Of a stretch of DNA of 49,006 nt, positions 1 through 7,766 are shown in pieces. The position numbers and the translations under genes are program-made. How positions within the stretch are numbered: position 1 is the stretch's first letter; each line of letters begins with the position of its first letter. Origin of the DNA: a virus; IMG/VR virus record IMGVR_UViG_3300017951_000022, positions 1 to 49,006 of that record. The stretch is one strand, 5' to 3'. A model generated the notes under the pieces. It made no database searches and was not told the origin of the DNA. It saw only the letters and a program-made list of their open reading frames with translations.

Positions 1-68
1 CGGTTACTTAACGCCCCAACACTAGAGTTAGGGTTCAATAATCCACCAAGTTTTCGAGCGTTACCCAT
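1..68 (-). CDS. Partial tail-fibre-like protein (5' end only)
   Basis: The first 22 codons of a minus-strand gene that runs off the left edge. It starts MGNARKLGGLLNPNSS and stays open to the window end. The start resembles the next gene upstream (MSRTRDLGKMISGN), whose N-terminus also has a short basic stretch followed by a Leu/Gly-rich stretch, so it probably belongs to the same fibre array. An AAAGG ribosome-binding site lies about 9 nt before the ATG. Product beyond the edge is unknown. Confidence 0.6.
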   Translation of the reverse strand, partial: MGNARKLGGLLNPNSSVGALSN

Positions 69-105
69 TTGATAGTACCTTTGAATATTCTGATCTTGTC
101 ATTTG

Positions 106-1245
106 TTATAACTCCGCATCAAATGTCATAGTAGCAGTAGCATCATTAAAGTTTAACAGAATAACTCCTTGTCCTGTATTTCCGCCCGATATGTCATCCT
201 CAAGTCTACACATATAAGGAGTAGAACTCGCATTATTTATAGAAACAAAAGACGGATTGCTTGATGCACCATCATACATCCAACTTCCTGTTCGATTAAA
301 AGACGGAGCGCTTCGCATTGATACAGGGAAATTATAAACGGACTTTGCTCTAGTTGTGCTTTCGCACCATCCAATAAAACCGTAAGCTTGATATGCTGCA
401 CCATTTAACACAACACAATACCTCTGGCACCTCGCCAGTTCATCCCCGTATGACCGATGCTCATATGGAGTTGCGGTGTCGCCAGCCTCCAACTGAATAC
501 CTGTGATCTCCCACGAATTGTTTAAAGCGTCCCCAAAGTTTATTTGACCAGTCGCGCTTGATGGATCAGTAGCTGCGCGCCATGAAGTATTCAAAGTACC
601 GCCTTGAACAGCAGAGCCTGCCACCAGCCAAAACTGAATTTCTAATGAACTTGCATTATCGTTGTCAAACTTTCCTGTTGTATCTGCTGGGAAGTTTATT
701 GTATACCTATTCCAACTTGTATCCGACACAGTGTAAGAACCAGAAACATCTCTACCATTATCCCTATCATACAATTCTACAATGTATGTACCTGTTTTGT
801 TTGTCTTCACGTAGAAAGACAATGTAAACCCTTTTGCAGTAGAGAATCCTTTTTCAAATCTCTGTAAATCTTGCCCCTCAAGTTTATGAAATATTTTTAC
901 TTCTTCATTAGATGCTATAGAAGTGTCTGCGGTTGAACAAAGCATCTTTAAGGACTTATTAAATCCCGCTAAATCTGTAACAGTATTTTGTGAACATGTG
1001 TATGTGCTGCCTGCGTTCTGCCTATAGATATAAAACCTATCCAGAACATATTTATTGCCAACATTGGATGATACCGTCTGTCTCTGCGCCACCTGCATAG
1101 CTCCGTTGATAATCAGATTACGGTTACCAAGCTGGCCAATTGTGTTAATATTATTGTTTACGGCAGCAGCAGCATTGTCAAGCGATGCTGTAGGAACATC
1201 AAAGTTCCCTGAAATCATTTTACCTAAATCTCTTGTTCTTGACAT
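106..1245 (-). CDS. Tail-fibre / receptor-binding-like protein with carbohydrate-binding-like domain
   Basis: 379 aa. A short N-terminus leads into the motif GNRNLIINGAMQVAQRQT near residues 40-57, which recurs in marine phage fibre proteins, then a beta-rich jelly-roll-like region (about 130-230, LSFYVKTNKTG...) and the motif GIQLEAGDTATPYEHRS near 250-267, followed by a conserved Cys-containing RCQRYC. The same architecture is present in the protein at 7767-9149, so the two are paralogues. Role inferred: a virion surface protein that contacts host glycans. It is the second most distal complete gene of the minus-strand fibre array and is separated from its upstream neighbour by a repeated leader. 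No enzymatic motif seen. Confidence 0.75.
   Translation of the reverse strand: MSRTRDLGKMISGNFDVPTASLDNAAAAVNNNINTIGQLGNRNLIINGAMQVAQRQTVSSNVGNKYVLDRFYIYRQNAGSTYTCSQNTVTDLAGFNKSLKMLCSTADTSIASNEEVKIFHKLEGQDLQRFEKGFSTAKGFTLSFYVKTNKTGTYIVELYDRDNGRDVSGSYTVSDTSWNRYTINFPADTTGKFDNDNASSLEIQFWLVAGSAVQGGTLNTSWRAATDPSSATGQINFGDALNNSWEITGIQLEAGDTATPYEHRSYGDELARCQRYCVVLNGAAYQAYGFIGWCESTTRAKSVYNFPVSMRSAPSFNRTGSWMYDGASSNPSFVSINNASSTPYMCRLEDDISGGNTGQGVILLNFNDATATMTFDAEL
234..241 (-). promoter_or_regulatory. Possible internal late promoter TATAAATA
   Basis: Exact T4 late-promoter octamer on the minus strand, inside the 3' part of the fibre gene and about 166 nt before the partial gene at the left edge. The octamer could occur by chance in AT-rich coding DNA. 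Confidence 0.35.
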
Positions 1246-1262
1246 GTGTTTATCCTATTAAG
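1243..1262 (-). repeat. Cassette-boundary repeat, copy 1
   Basis: On the minus strand this reads stop region, TAGGATAAACAC, then ATG. It is identical over 20 nt to the boundary at 2840-2859, and over 15 nt to the one at 1976-1990. It carries the GGAT ribosome-binding site and start codon of the downstream fibre gene. A diverged copy is at 4456-4474. Confidence 0.7.
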
Positions 1263-1978
1263 TAGCCCATCAAAGAGGTCCATGCAACCCCAGCAGACAT
1301 GCTGTATGTGCTTGATGCTTGAGAGTAATATTCTAAAGTATCATTAACACTTAATCTAACAACTATAGAACTCTGATGTGTTTGATCGCCAGTCCTTTGA
1401 GATAATTGGTATGATCCGATTTGCCATGTAGAACCATTAACGTACCAGAGTGTTCTCCACCATTCTCCAACAGCAAGGTAGTACACATTGTGACTAACAT
1501 GAAAAACATAATTACCTTCAACAGGTGCGGTGAACCTATAATTTGTAGTATCCCAACAGTTACCAATATTAAACCTAGTACCACTTAGTGGTACTTTAGT
1601 TGACGTACCTGTATGACTAGGATTAGACGCATTTATATATGCATGGAACGCTGGTTGATTCGGTGTTGTAACATAACCATCGCTATGAATACGCATTGGT
1701 GAAATACCGGCGCCATTATTTCTAAATATATGCCCTCCGTTCACTCCACCTACGTTATTGAAATTTGCATCATAGTAGATGTTACCATCACTGTTACCTG
1801 TAATGGTAGAAAAATGTGTAGCTCCATTATCCGTATCTTCAAAGGCAATGTATGGATAAGATCCTTTAATGTGCAATGCATGTTCAGGCGAAGTTGTGCC
1901 CATACCCATAGTACCATCAGAATCAATTACATAATTGTCTGATAAGATCTGTCCATTGCCTCTAAGTGTTAGTGCCAT
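1250..1978 (-). CDS. C1q-like tail-fibre protein
   Basis: 242 aa. The N-terminus (MALTLRGNGQIL...) leads to MGTTSPEHALHIKG near residues 26-39, the leader type common in phage fibres. The C-terminal half has the C1q/TNF-like signature QPAFHAY ... YRFTAPVEGNYVFHVS and ends MGYLIG. Three neighbours (1988-2842, 2847-3620, 4463-5179) carry the same QPxFxA ... RFTAPVxGxY pattern, so this is a paralogous family. C1q-like folds usually form trimers, which suits a fibre tip; receptor binding is inferred. Preceded by the repeated TAGGATAAACAC leader. Confidence 0.78.
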   Translation of the reverse strand: MALTLRGNGQILSDNYVIDSDGTMGMGTTSPEHALHIKGSYPYIAFEDTDNGATHFSTITGNSDGNIYYDANFNNVGGVNGGHIFRNNGAGISPMRIHSDGYVTTPNQPAFHAYINASNPSHTGTSTKVPLSGTRFNIGNCWDTTNYRFTAPVEGNYVFHVSHNVYYLAVGEWWRTLWYVNGSTWQIGSYQLSQRTGDQTHQSSIVVRLSVNDTLEYYSQASSTYSMSAGVAWTSLMGYLIG

Positions 1979-1990
1979 GTGTTTATCCTA
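1976..1990 (-). repeat. Cassette-boundary repeat, copy 2
   Basis: Minus-strand TAGGATAAACACATG, identical to copies at 1243 and 2840. It forms the ribosome-binding site and start codon of the C1q-like gene that begins at 1978. Confidence 0.7.
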
Positions 1991-2842
1991 CGAAAGAAGA
2001 GTTACTGCAAAGTGATCACTGTTGTCAATATGTACGTTTGATCCAGCATATATTTCAATATAATCATTAGCATTTAAATAGATATAACCACCACCTCTAT
2101 GATGCTCAGTAGACATTCCCGGGTATACTTCTATAGCACTAAGTCCTTGCGCCCCCGAACTATTTTTCCATACCTGAGCATACATCGTACCAGCATTTGC
2201 TCCCGTTCCTTGACTACGAATCCCCATACTAACAGCATAAAATCCTGATACTGGCGCGGTAAATCTTCCGTTTGAATGGCTATTTGTCGCGTCATGAAAT
2301 TCAGACCATGCAGTAATAATAGCACCATTAGTTTGAGCTCCTGCGCTACCACCTCCTGCATAAAACGCCGGCTGTCTAGGTTTAGTAACATTTCCGTTGT
2401 TATCTATTTTTAACGCTACGCTGCGTGTCCCTGAATTTCCTGTTAAAAATTGGATACGCATTGGGACGTTGCCAGCAGAAACAGCACCATCAATTAAAAC
2501 TTCCATTGATGCGCGAAGTTGATAGTCCGTACCATCATGTCCATGGAAGTGAATTTGGCCAGCATTTTGGCCTGAAGCTTTGGTTGTTGGGTTGTCTTTG
2601 GTGCCACCATGCGTAAAAAAACGGATATCCGGTGCACTACCGTAATCTCTGTATATTTTTGGCCCAGCTTCTGTACTCCCACCATCAATTGTTAGTTCAC
2701 CCTTCATGTGTAAACTAGTTTGAGGTGTCGTCGTACCAATACCTAGTTTATTCGTAACAGACACACTACCATCACTATCCATAACCATGTTATCGGTTGT
2801 GGAGTTCTCGTGTTTGATATTTTCAAGTTTTAGTGTTGACAT
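1988..2842 (-). CDS. C1q-like tail-fibre protein
   Basis: 284 aa. N-terminal leader with GIGTTTPQTSLHMKG near residues 35-49, then a beta-rich middle, then a C1q-like module (RQPAFYAGGGSAG ... GRFTAPVSGFYAVSMG). It ends in VTLLS rather than the GYLIG of its paralogues. Middle and C-terminal surfaces differ strongly from the neighbours while the framework motifs are kept, as expected for receptor-binding variants. Stop and next start are separated only by the repeated leader. Function inferred from architecture and position. Confidence 0.77.
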   Translation of the reverse strand: MSTLKLENIKHENSTTDNMVMDSDGSVSVTNKLGIGTTTPQTSLHMKGELTIDGGSTEAGPKIYRDYGSAPDIRFFTHGGTKDNPTTKASGQNAGQIHFHGHDGTDYQLRASMEVLIDGAVSAGNVPMRIQFLTGNSGTRSVALKIDNNGNVTKPRQPAFYAGGGSAGAQTNGAIITAWSEFHDATNSHSNGRFTAPVSGFYAVSMGIRSQGTGANAGTMYAQVWKNSSGAQGLSAIEVYPGMSTEHHRGGGYIYLNANDYIEIYAGSNVHIDNSDHFAVTLLS

Positions 2843-2859
2843 GTGTTTATCCTATTAAG
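2840..2859 (-). repeat. Cassette-boundary repeat, copy 3
   Basis: Identical over 20 nt to copy 1 (and 3 to 4 more bases on the coding side, TTGACATG versus TTGACATG). It supplies the leader and ATG of the gene starting at 2842. Confidence 0.7.
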
Positions 2860-3620
2860 AATCCGCTGAAGCCATTGTGAGCATTTCCTGTACCATACAT
2901 AGTAAACGCTGCATTAGATCCGGTAACAACTGATGCATAATCTCCAGCATTCAACTGCATAACAACTGAGCCACTAGCCATCTGATATTTTGTAGCCGAA
3001 ACATTATTTTCAAAGTATGGGTTGTGTTTGTTGTATACTACGCCATTTTTTCTTATTTGTAACCATGTGACTCCTGACCCATTTTCGCCCATACCATATA
3101 CGTTAAAGAAATAATTTCCAGTCACAGGTGCAGTAAACCTACCGTTAGATGCGTTATAGCAACTACCGACATTTACTGCCACACTATTGTAAATTACTTC
3201 TGTGTTATATGATACATTGCCAGCATCACGAATGGCGCTAAAACATGGTTGATACGGCAAACGTTGATAGCCTTCTGGAGTAAGATACATTCTTTGAGTA
3301 CCAGATGTTACTCCTAATATTGTTCCTGTATGAAACGTCCAACCTAACGAATCACTATAATAAACTGACGCAGCAGATGAGGAATTCTTTAAAACAAATC
3401 TACCTGATACCGCTGAGTTCGAAGTATCAGTGTCAATAATTACACCTTCAATACCAGATGGATTCTTTACATGGACTCCACCAGATTGAAGTTCTAAATC
3501 AGAATTAGTGCGAACAGGTGCACCAGAAACACTACTGGATATATCTAAAACACCATCGCTGTTTCCTGTGGACAGATCCACATATCCGCTAGTATCACCT
3601 TTTATTCTTATAGTTGACAT
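2847..3620 (-). CDS. C1q-like tail-fibre protein
   Basis: 257 aa. N-terminus MSTIRIKGDTSGYVDLSTG, a central beta-rich region, and a C1q-like C-terminal module (YQPCFSAIRDAG ... GRFTAPVTGNYFFNVYG) ending SGFLIG. Third member of the local C1q-like family. Its start lies 1 nt from the stop of the upstream 'VNGV' repeat gene and lacks the TAGGATAAACAC leader. Instead, a perfect late-promoter octamer sits 52 nt upstream inside the preceding gene, so transcription may restart here. Confidence 0.77.
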   Translation of the reverse strand: MSTIRIKGDTSGYVDLSTGNSDGVLDISSSVSGAPVRTNSDLELQSGGVHVKNPSGIEGVIIDTDTSNSAVSGRFVLKNSSSAASVYYSDSLGWTFHTGTILGVTSGTQRMYLTPEGYQRLPYQPCFSAIRDAGNVSYNTEVIYNSVAVNVGSCYNASNGRFTAPVTGNYFFNVYGMGENGSGVTWLQIRKNGVVYNKHNPYFENNVSATKYQMASGSVVMQLNAGDYASVVTGSNAAFTMYGTGNAHNGFSGFLIG

Positions 3621-3621
3621 A

Positions 3622-4458
3622 TTATACTACTACCCATCTTGTGCCTGATTGCAACGATACCGTTACACCACTATTTATAGTAACAGGACCAGCTGCCATT
3701 GCGCTATTGCCAGTTGTTACTGTAAAGTCTTCTGTTACAGTTTGACTATTGATATGGAATGGTTGTGATGTTGTAATTGTCTTTGCAGTGACATGACCAG
3801 TAAACGTACCACCGTTTGTTGCAGAGACTGTATCAGCAACTGTTAAAGTGTTGTATGTTCTAATTAACACTTCATCACCAGAGTCTAGCGCTTCATTAAA
3901 CGTCACTGCTGTTGGTGTCATTGTATAGTCGTCAGATGGTCTTAGAGTCAAACCATTGACAGTAACAATTGTACCTTGAGCATTAACTGAAAGAACATTA
4001 CCAGATGCATCACTATCTTCAATAACTGTTGGCGTTCCGGTAATGTTATATTTGAAATCTTGTTCTACCGCTTGTCCAAAGACTACATTGCCACTATTGA
4101 ACGCAGAAACCACCACTGCATCACCTGAGTCGGCGGCCTCAGTCAAGGTAATAGTACTACCATCAGTTGCAGTATAGTCAACACCATTAACAAGAATAAC
4201 ACCGTTGACTTGAACTAGAATATTACCAGCTGTATAACTTAATGTTGCGTTGTTATCGTCAGCACCAGTAAATGCTGACTGAGTTCCAGATGCTGTGTAG
4301 ACGAATGTGTTTGAAAGAAGAGGACCAACTGCTGAGTCGATAATAGCTGTGATGGCTGCACTATCAACACTTGACAAGAACTCAATCGATGTTGATGCAC
4401 TATCGATCCTTGCTCTTCTACCGAGTTGTCCTAGTTCTAATGCTTTAGTTGTTGCCAT
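3622..4458 (-). CDS. Tail-fibre protein with repeated 'VNGV' beta modules
   Basis: 278 aa. Two tandem modules: residues about 50-125 (ILVQVNGVILVNGVDYTATD, then SGDAVVVSAFN) and about 130-205 (IVTVNGLTLRPSDDYTM, then SGDEVLIRTYN). The same module appears in the proteins at 6811-7275, 7767-9149 and 9635-11068. The C-terminus (NSAMAAGPVTINSGVTVSL, then TRWVVV) matches the tail of the 154-aa protein at 6811-7275 (KNAMVAGPVDINSEIVVYG, then SFTVV), so these two are close paralogues. A structural role in a fibre shaft or adaptor is likely; no catalytic motif. Confidence 0.72.
   Translation of the reverse strand: MATTKALELGQLGRRARIDSASTSIEFLSSVDSAAITAIIDSAVGPLLSNTFVYTASGTQSAFTGADDNNATLSYTAGNILVQVNGVILVNGVDYTATDGSTITLTEAADSGDAVVVSAFNSGNVVFGQAVEQDFKYNITGTPTVIEDSDASGNVLSVNAQGTIVTVNGLTLRPSDDYTMTPTAVTFNEALDSGDEVLIRTYNTLTVADTVSATNGGTFTGHVTAKTITTSQPFHINSQTVTEDFTVTTGNSAMAAGPVTINSGVTVSLQSGTRWVVV
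3672..3679 (-). promoter_or_regulatory. Late promoter TATAAATA for the gene at 3620
   Basis: Exact T4 late octamer on the minus strand, 52 nt upstream of the ATG at 3620 and inside the last codons of the upstream fibre gene. Confidence 0.55.
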
Positions 4459-4462
4459 TTGC

Positions 4463-5179
4463 TTATCCTAATAAGTAACCAGACCAGTGGCTTTCTGCTT
4501 TAAATTCTTTAGTTACGCCACCAGCTCCAATTGCATCCATAGTAACATAATCATTCGCAGACAAGTTCATGATCCATGCTCCATTTTCAGTATGATAATA
4601 TTGCGAGGTCATAAAGTCTGAAAATGACACACCTCTTGATCTATCAACGCTTCTATTACCATTGACAACTGGATAAAAATATACCCAGGTAGGATTATTA
4701 TTATTTTCTAATTGGAACATCCATGTCATTAAATACTTGCCTGTAACAGGAGCCGTAAATCTATATGTTGTAGTGCTAAAATGGTTGCCCATATTCCAAC
4801 CGGTGCTGTCAAAGATCATTGTTTGCCAAGCGGAGTTATTAGTTAAAGTTTGTGTACCTGTACCTCCGGATGGATACGCATAGAAACTTGGCTGACTTGG
4901 TTTTAAAACATTGCCTTCAAGAGGCTGTAACAATAAATCGTTGGCGCTATTATCGCTTGTATCGTATGCTTGAATACCAGTAGCACTAGATCCTGGGCCA
5001 ACCGCTCCCATACCAATTGCCTTTGTCTGACCTGTACGAGTAGGCTGAATTCTAAATGCTATATCACTACTATTCATTTCAGATATATTAGCAGCAAAAT
5101 AGCCAGTATCTTCGTTATTGATGGTTAGTGTGCCATCCATAGTTTCCTTATGTCTGACTTTTACTCTAGTAAGCGCCAT
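4463..5179 (-). CDS. C1q-like tail-fibre protein
   Basis: 238 aa. N-terminus MALTRVKVRHKETMDGTLTI, then a C-terminal C1q-like module (SQPSFYAYPSGG ... YRFTAPVTGKYLMTWMFQ) ending SGYLLG. Fourth member of the family, but separated from the other three by the 'VNGV' gene, so the order looks shuffled rather than a simple tandem. Its stop is followed by a diverged boundary repeat (4456-4474). Its start overlaps the stop of the upstream gene at 5179. Confidence 0.77.
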   Translation of the reverse strand: MALTRVKVRHKETMDGTLTINNEDTGYFAANISEMNSSDIAFRIQPTRTGQTKAIGMGAVGPGSSATGIQAYDTSDNSANDLLLQPLEGNVLKPSQPSFYAYPSGGTGTQTLTNNSAWQTMIFDSTGWNMGNHFSTTTYRFTAPVTGKYLMTWMFQLENNNNPTWVYFYPVVNGNRSVDRSRGVSFSDFMTSQYYHTENGAWIMNLSANDYVTMDAIGAGGVTKEFKAESHWSGYLLG

Positions 5180-5706
5180 TACTGTGCGATCTCCATTGCT
5201 GTAATTGTTTGAGTGCTTCCAGTATACCAGCTTAAATAAATGAATTCACCTTGCGTTGTTGACCCTGCTGCTAACCTAGCCTGTAGCTTATATGTTTGCT
5301 GTGCTGTTGAAGCTGGAGAAAAGTAACCGTGTGCTGATGAAAGAGATGATAAATTCTGTAATGCCTGATAATCGGTTCCTTGATATCTACTTTCAAATTG
5401 AATTTCAGAAGCATCTGCGTTTGTTAAACGTAAATCAATCCTAGCTACGTTTGTCGTGCTATCGTTTACAGCAACTATTGTACTCACAAAAACAAGTATT
5501 TTGCTTGATGAGGATGTAGGCGTTATGGAAACAGATAAACCTGTGTCTGTCCAAGATGTCCCACTTGATGAGTTATTGTTTCCAGACTGTGTGTCGTGCA
5601 CCACCTGCACCACATGCCCTGGAGCATGAAACTTATGACCAGATGTAACATTAACAGTATCACCAGTAATTGCTTGGATGGAGTTGACATGTAATCTACT
5701 GCTCAT
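5179..5706 (-). CDS. Short beta-rich tail-fibre-like protein (EIAQ family)
   Basis: 175 aa from the ATG at 5706, chosen because it overlaps the preceding stop as ATGA; a longer in-frame start at 5736 would overlap the upstream gene more. N-terminus MSSRLHVNSIQAI, then VTSGHKFHAPGHVVQVVHDT, a Ser/Thr-rich ITPTSSSSKILVFVS strand, and C-terminus ITAMEIAQ. The proteins at 5703, 6272 and 7272 share the order SGxTLDxS, P/Q-V/I-Q, (S)ITPKxSxSxIxV and a final (M/T)EIxQ/S. A family of small structural proteins with unknown exact role. Confidence 0.7.
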   Translation of the reverse strand: MSSRLHVNSIQAITGDTVNVTSGHKFHAPGHVVQVVHDTQSGNNNSSSGTSWTDTGLSVSITPTSSSSKILVFVSTIVAVNDSTTNVARIDLRLTNADASEIQFESRYQGTDYQALQNLSSLSSAHGYFSPASTAQQTYKLQARLAAGSTTQGEFIYLSWYTGSTQTITAMEIAQ

Positions 5707-6275
5707 TGTGCAATCTCCGTTACTTGAAGTGAACACGTCCCACGGTCTTGGCTATTGTATGCATATGGTCGGTTTATCATCCAATAGTTTACCGGATCGT
5801 CAACGCTAATTGCTTGACCAAAAGTGTATGTAGTTCCAGCAACATGGCCCGTAGAAGTTTCTAAAAGACTTACTGTATTAATATACCACTCGGGACCATA
5901 ATTATAGCTAACAGTAAAACCACCTGGCCACACATCATGTCTTAATACAGTTCCAATAATAGATCCGTCTTTTGTAAACCAAAAATTGTTTCCCCAACCA
6001 TCTAAGTTCGTCGAAGCAGGACCAATACCGTGTTGCCAAACGCCAAAACACGTAATAATACTATTACTTGATTTGGGAGTAAAACTTATTGTATTAATGT
6101 CTGTACTAGCAGTTCCTGTCTGTCTTGTGCTATTTCTAACAATCTTTGTTTGTAATATTTGATCAGGTGCAGGAATAAAACCTGCACTAGCGTCCAAAGT
6201 ATTACCAGAAGCAACAGTGATTGTACCAGTGCCACCTACTGCAGCAATGTTATCTGCTTTCATAATACTGGTCAT
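5703..6275 (-). CDS. Short beta-rich tail-fibre-like protein (EIAQ family)
   Basis: 190 aa from the ATG at 6275, which forms an ATGA overlap with the upstream stop; a longer start at 6305 is possible. N-terminus MTSIMKADNIAAVGG, then TVASGNTLDASAGFIPAPDQ, ISFTPKSSNSIITCFGVWQ, and C-terminus LQVTEIAQ. Same order of motifs as its three paralogues in this region. Aromatic-rich middle (Trp, Tyr) suggests a ligand-binding surface, an inference only. Confidence 0.7.
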   Translation of the reverse strand: MTSIMKADNIAAVGGTGTITVASGNTLDASAGFIPAPDQILQTKIVRNSTRQTGTASTDINTISFTPKSSNSIITCFGVWQHGIGPASTNLDGWGNNFWFTKDGSIIGTVLRHDVWPGGFTVSYNYGPEWYINTVSLLETSTGHVAGTTYTFGQAISVDDPVNYWMINRPYAYNSQDRGTCSLQVTEIAQ

Positions 6276-6811
6276 TGTTTGATCTCCGTAATCCGCACAG
6301 ACCACCTTAAATCTGGACTATTGATGGGGGAATTATTAGGAAAATATACAGCACTACCATTTGGATATACATGGAATGTGGACGTAATAGAACTTGTAGA
6401 GCCGGCTATGTATTTAAAGTCAAAAGGAAAGTTCCAACTGATATGCCCTCCAGTATAATTATAGCCGTCATTCCACAACGCTGGTGTGGTTGTGTTTCCA
6501 CCAGAATTTACTGCTTTTACACCAAAGTATGTATTTCCGTCAGTTCGCCAAACAGCTACTACTGCTGAAACTACAATTAGACTGTTGGAAAACTTAGGTG
6601 TTATTGATCCCGCTACAGGCGATGCTGACCACGAAGCTCCAGTGGCAACAAAAGTGTCATTACCCGAGTAAAATTCCTCTTGTACCACTTGCCCAACACT
6701 CGGCACAAACGTTCCGCTGGATACATCTAGCGTATGACCAGATGGAACAGTAACCACATTACTGTTCTGCGCTAAACCTTGAATGTCACCTACTGATAAT
6801 ATTGAAGCCAT
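6272..6811 (-). CDS. Short beta-rich tail-fibre-like protein (EIAQ family)
   Basis: 179 aa. N-terminus MASILSVGDIQGLAQNSNVV, then VPSGHTLDVSSGTFVPSVGQVVQ split over residues about 20-45, GSITPKFSNSLIVVSAVVAV, and C-terminus SVRITEIKQ. It overlaps its upstream neighbour by 1 nt (stop and start share 6811) and its downstream neighbour by ATGA, so the trio 6811-5706 is translationally coupled. Structural role inferred. Confidence 0.7.
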   Translation of the reverse strand: MASILSVGDIQGLAQNSNVVTVPSGHTLDVSSGTFVPSVGQVVQEEFYSGNDTFVATGASWSASPVAGSITPKFSNSLIVVSAVVAVWRTDGNTYFGVKAVNSGGNTTTPALWNDGYNYTGGHISWNFPFDFKYIAGSTSSITSTFHVYPNGSAVYFPNNSPINSPDLRWSVRITEIKQ

Positions 6812-7275
6812 TATACCACCGTGAATGAGCCGTAAACTACAATCTCTGAGTTAATATCAACTGGTCCTGCAACCATTGCATTTTTATCAGAGTCGACGAC
6901 TATGTTTGTGTCTATACTATTTGTATTTATACGTACAGGAGTATCCGTTAATGCAACTGTTGATGCTAGTTTAGCTGGTGTAATTGCATTATCAGATACA
7001 GTTGCTACTGCATGAGATTCCCCAACAACATTGATAAAATCAATAGTGTCGGCTGAATCTAGTGTTTCCGAGAAAGTGATTGTTGCCCCAGAAACTGTAA
7101 ACGCAGAACCTGGATTCTGAATTACACCATTAACGGATACAATTAATTGTTCAGCAAGTAGAGTTGATTTATTAACACCTCTATATTGCAATGTGTATGA
7201 TGCAGTCCCATTGGTTAGAATAGGATCAATCTTATATGCTTTTGCATATTGTGGTGAGTTACCTATAATGCTCAT
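6811..7275 (-). CDS. Small 'VNGV' module tail-fibre-like protein
   Basis: 154 aa. One beta module (LIVSVNGVIQNPGSAFTVSG, then FSETLDSADTIDFIN) followed by DNAITPAKLAS and a C-terminal segment (KNAMVAGPVDINSEIVVYG) shared with the protein at 3622-4458. N-terminus MSIIGNSPQYAKAYKIDPIL resembles the start of the 460-aa fibre protein upstream (MATLGNKPQFGTYGFTRTQ). It reads like a short version of the adaptor part of the larger fibres. Overlaps the upstream gene by 4 nt. Confidence 0.68.
   Translation of the reverse strand: MSIIGNSPQYAKAYKIDPILTNGTASYTLQYRGVNKSTLLAEQLIVSVNGVIQNPGSAFTVSGATITFSETLDSADTIDFINVVGESHAVATVSDNAITPAKLASTVALTDTPVRINTNSIDTNIVVDSDKNAMVAGPVDINSEIVVYGSFTVV
6924..6931 (-). promoter_or_regulatory. 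Possible internal late promoter TATAAATA
   Basis: Exact late octamer on the minus strand, 113 nt before the ATG at 6811, inside the upstream gene. It could give an extra start for the coupled trio 6811-5179. Confidence 0.4.
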
Positions 7276-7763
7276 GATGCGATCTCCATCAAGGTTATAG
7301 TAAATGGCACATTGCTAAATGTTCCGGAAGCAGTCCTACTAAAGAAAAAAGGACCACCACTCGAGTGGCATCCAAGTCTATAAGTTTTTGAAAGGCCAGT
7401 GGTTGTATCTTCACCAGCAAATGTGTACACAAATGGCTCGTCGTTATTATATCTCATGTGACGATATCCTGACGCTATTAGTGTTTCAGGTGATGTTAGG
7501 TGCAAGCATACAATAGAAGGCCTCCCAGACCCAGCATCCGACATATCAACATGGCCACTTGCTTGAAGGACAACACTTGAATTACTATATTTTTTAGTAA
7601 ATGTGTACTGCTCCACAGTGTATGTATTAGAAATCGTTGGAGTTGTAGATACAGCCCAGGAACCACTTGTTGATTTTGATATTGGGGATATCCTCCAAAC
7701 AGCAGATTGTACAACAGTACCCGGATCGATATTCATATCTCTTGGTATTTTACTTAGTGCCAT
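7272..7763 (-). CDS. Short beta-rich tail-fibre-like protein (EIAS end)
   Basis: 163 aa. N-terminus MALSKIPRDMNIDPGTVVQS, a beta-rich body with alternating Ser/Thr/aromatic residues, and C-terminus FTITLMEIAS that matches the EIAQ endings of the three proteins downstream. It lacks the clear SGHTLD motif and so is the most divergent of the four. Function inferred only from position and family resemblance. Confidence 0.66.
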   Translation of the reverse strand: MALSKIPRDMNIDPGTVVQSAVWRISPISKSTSGSWAVSTTPTISNTYTVEQYTFTKKYSNSSVVLQASGHVDMSDAGSGRPSIVCLHLTSPETLIASGYRHMRYNNDEPFVYTFAGEDTTTGLSKTYRLGCHSSGGPFFFSRTASGTFSNVPFTITLMEIAS

Positions 7764-7766
7764 TTG

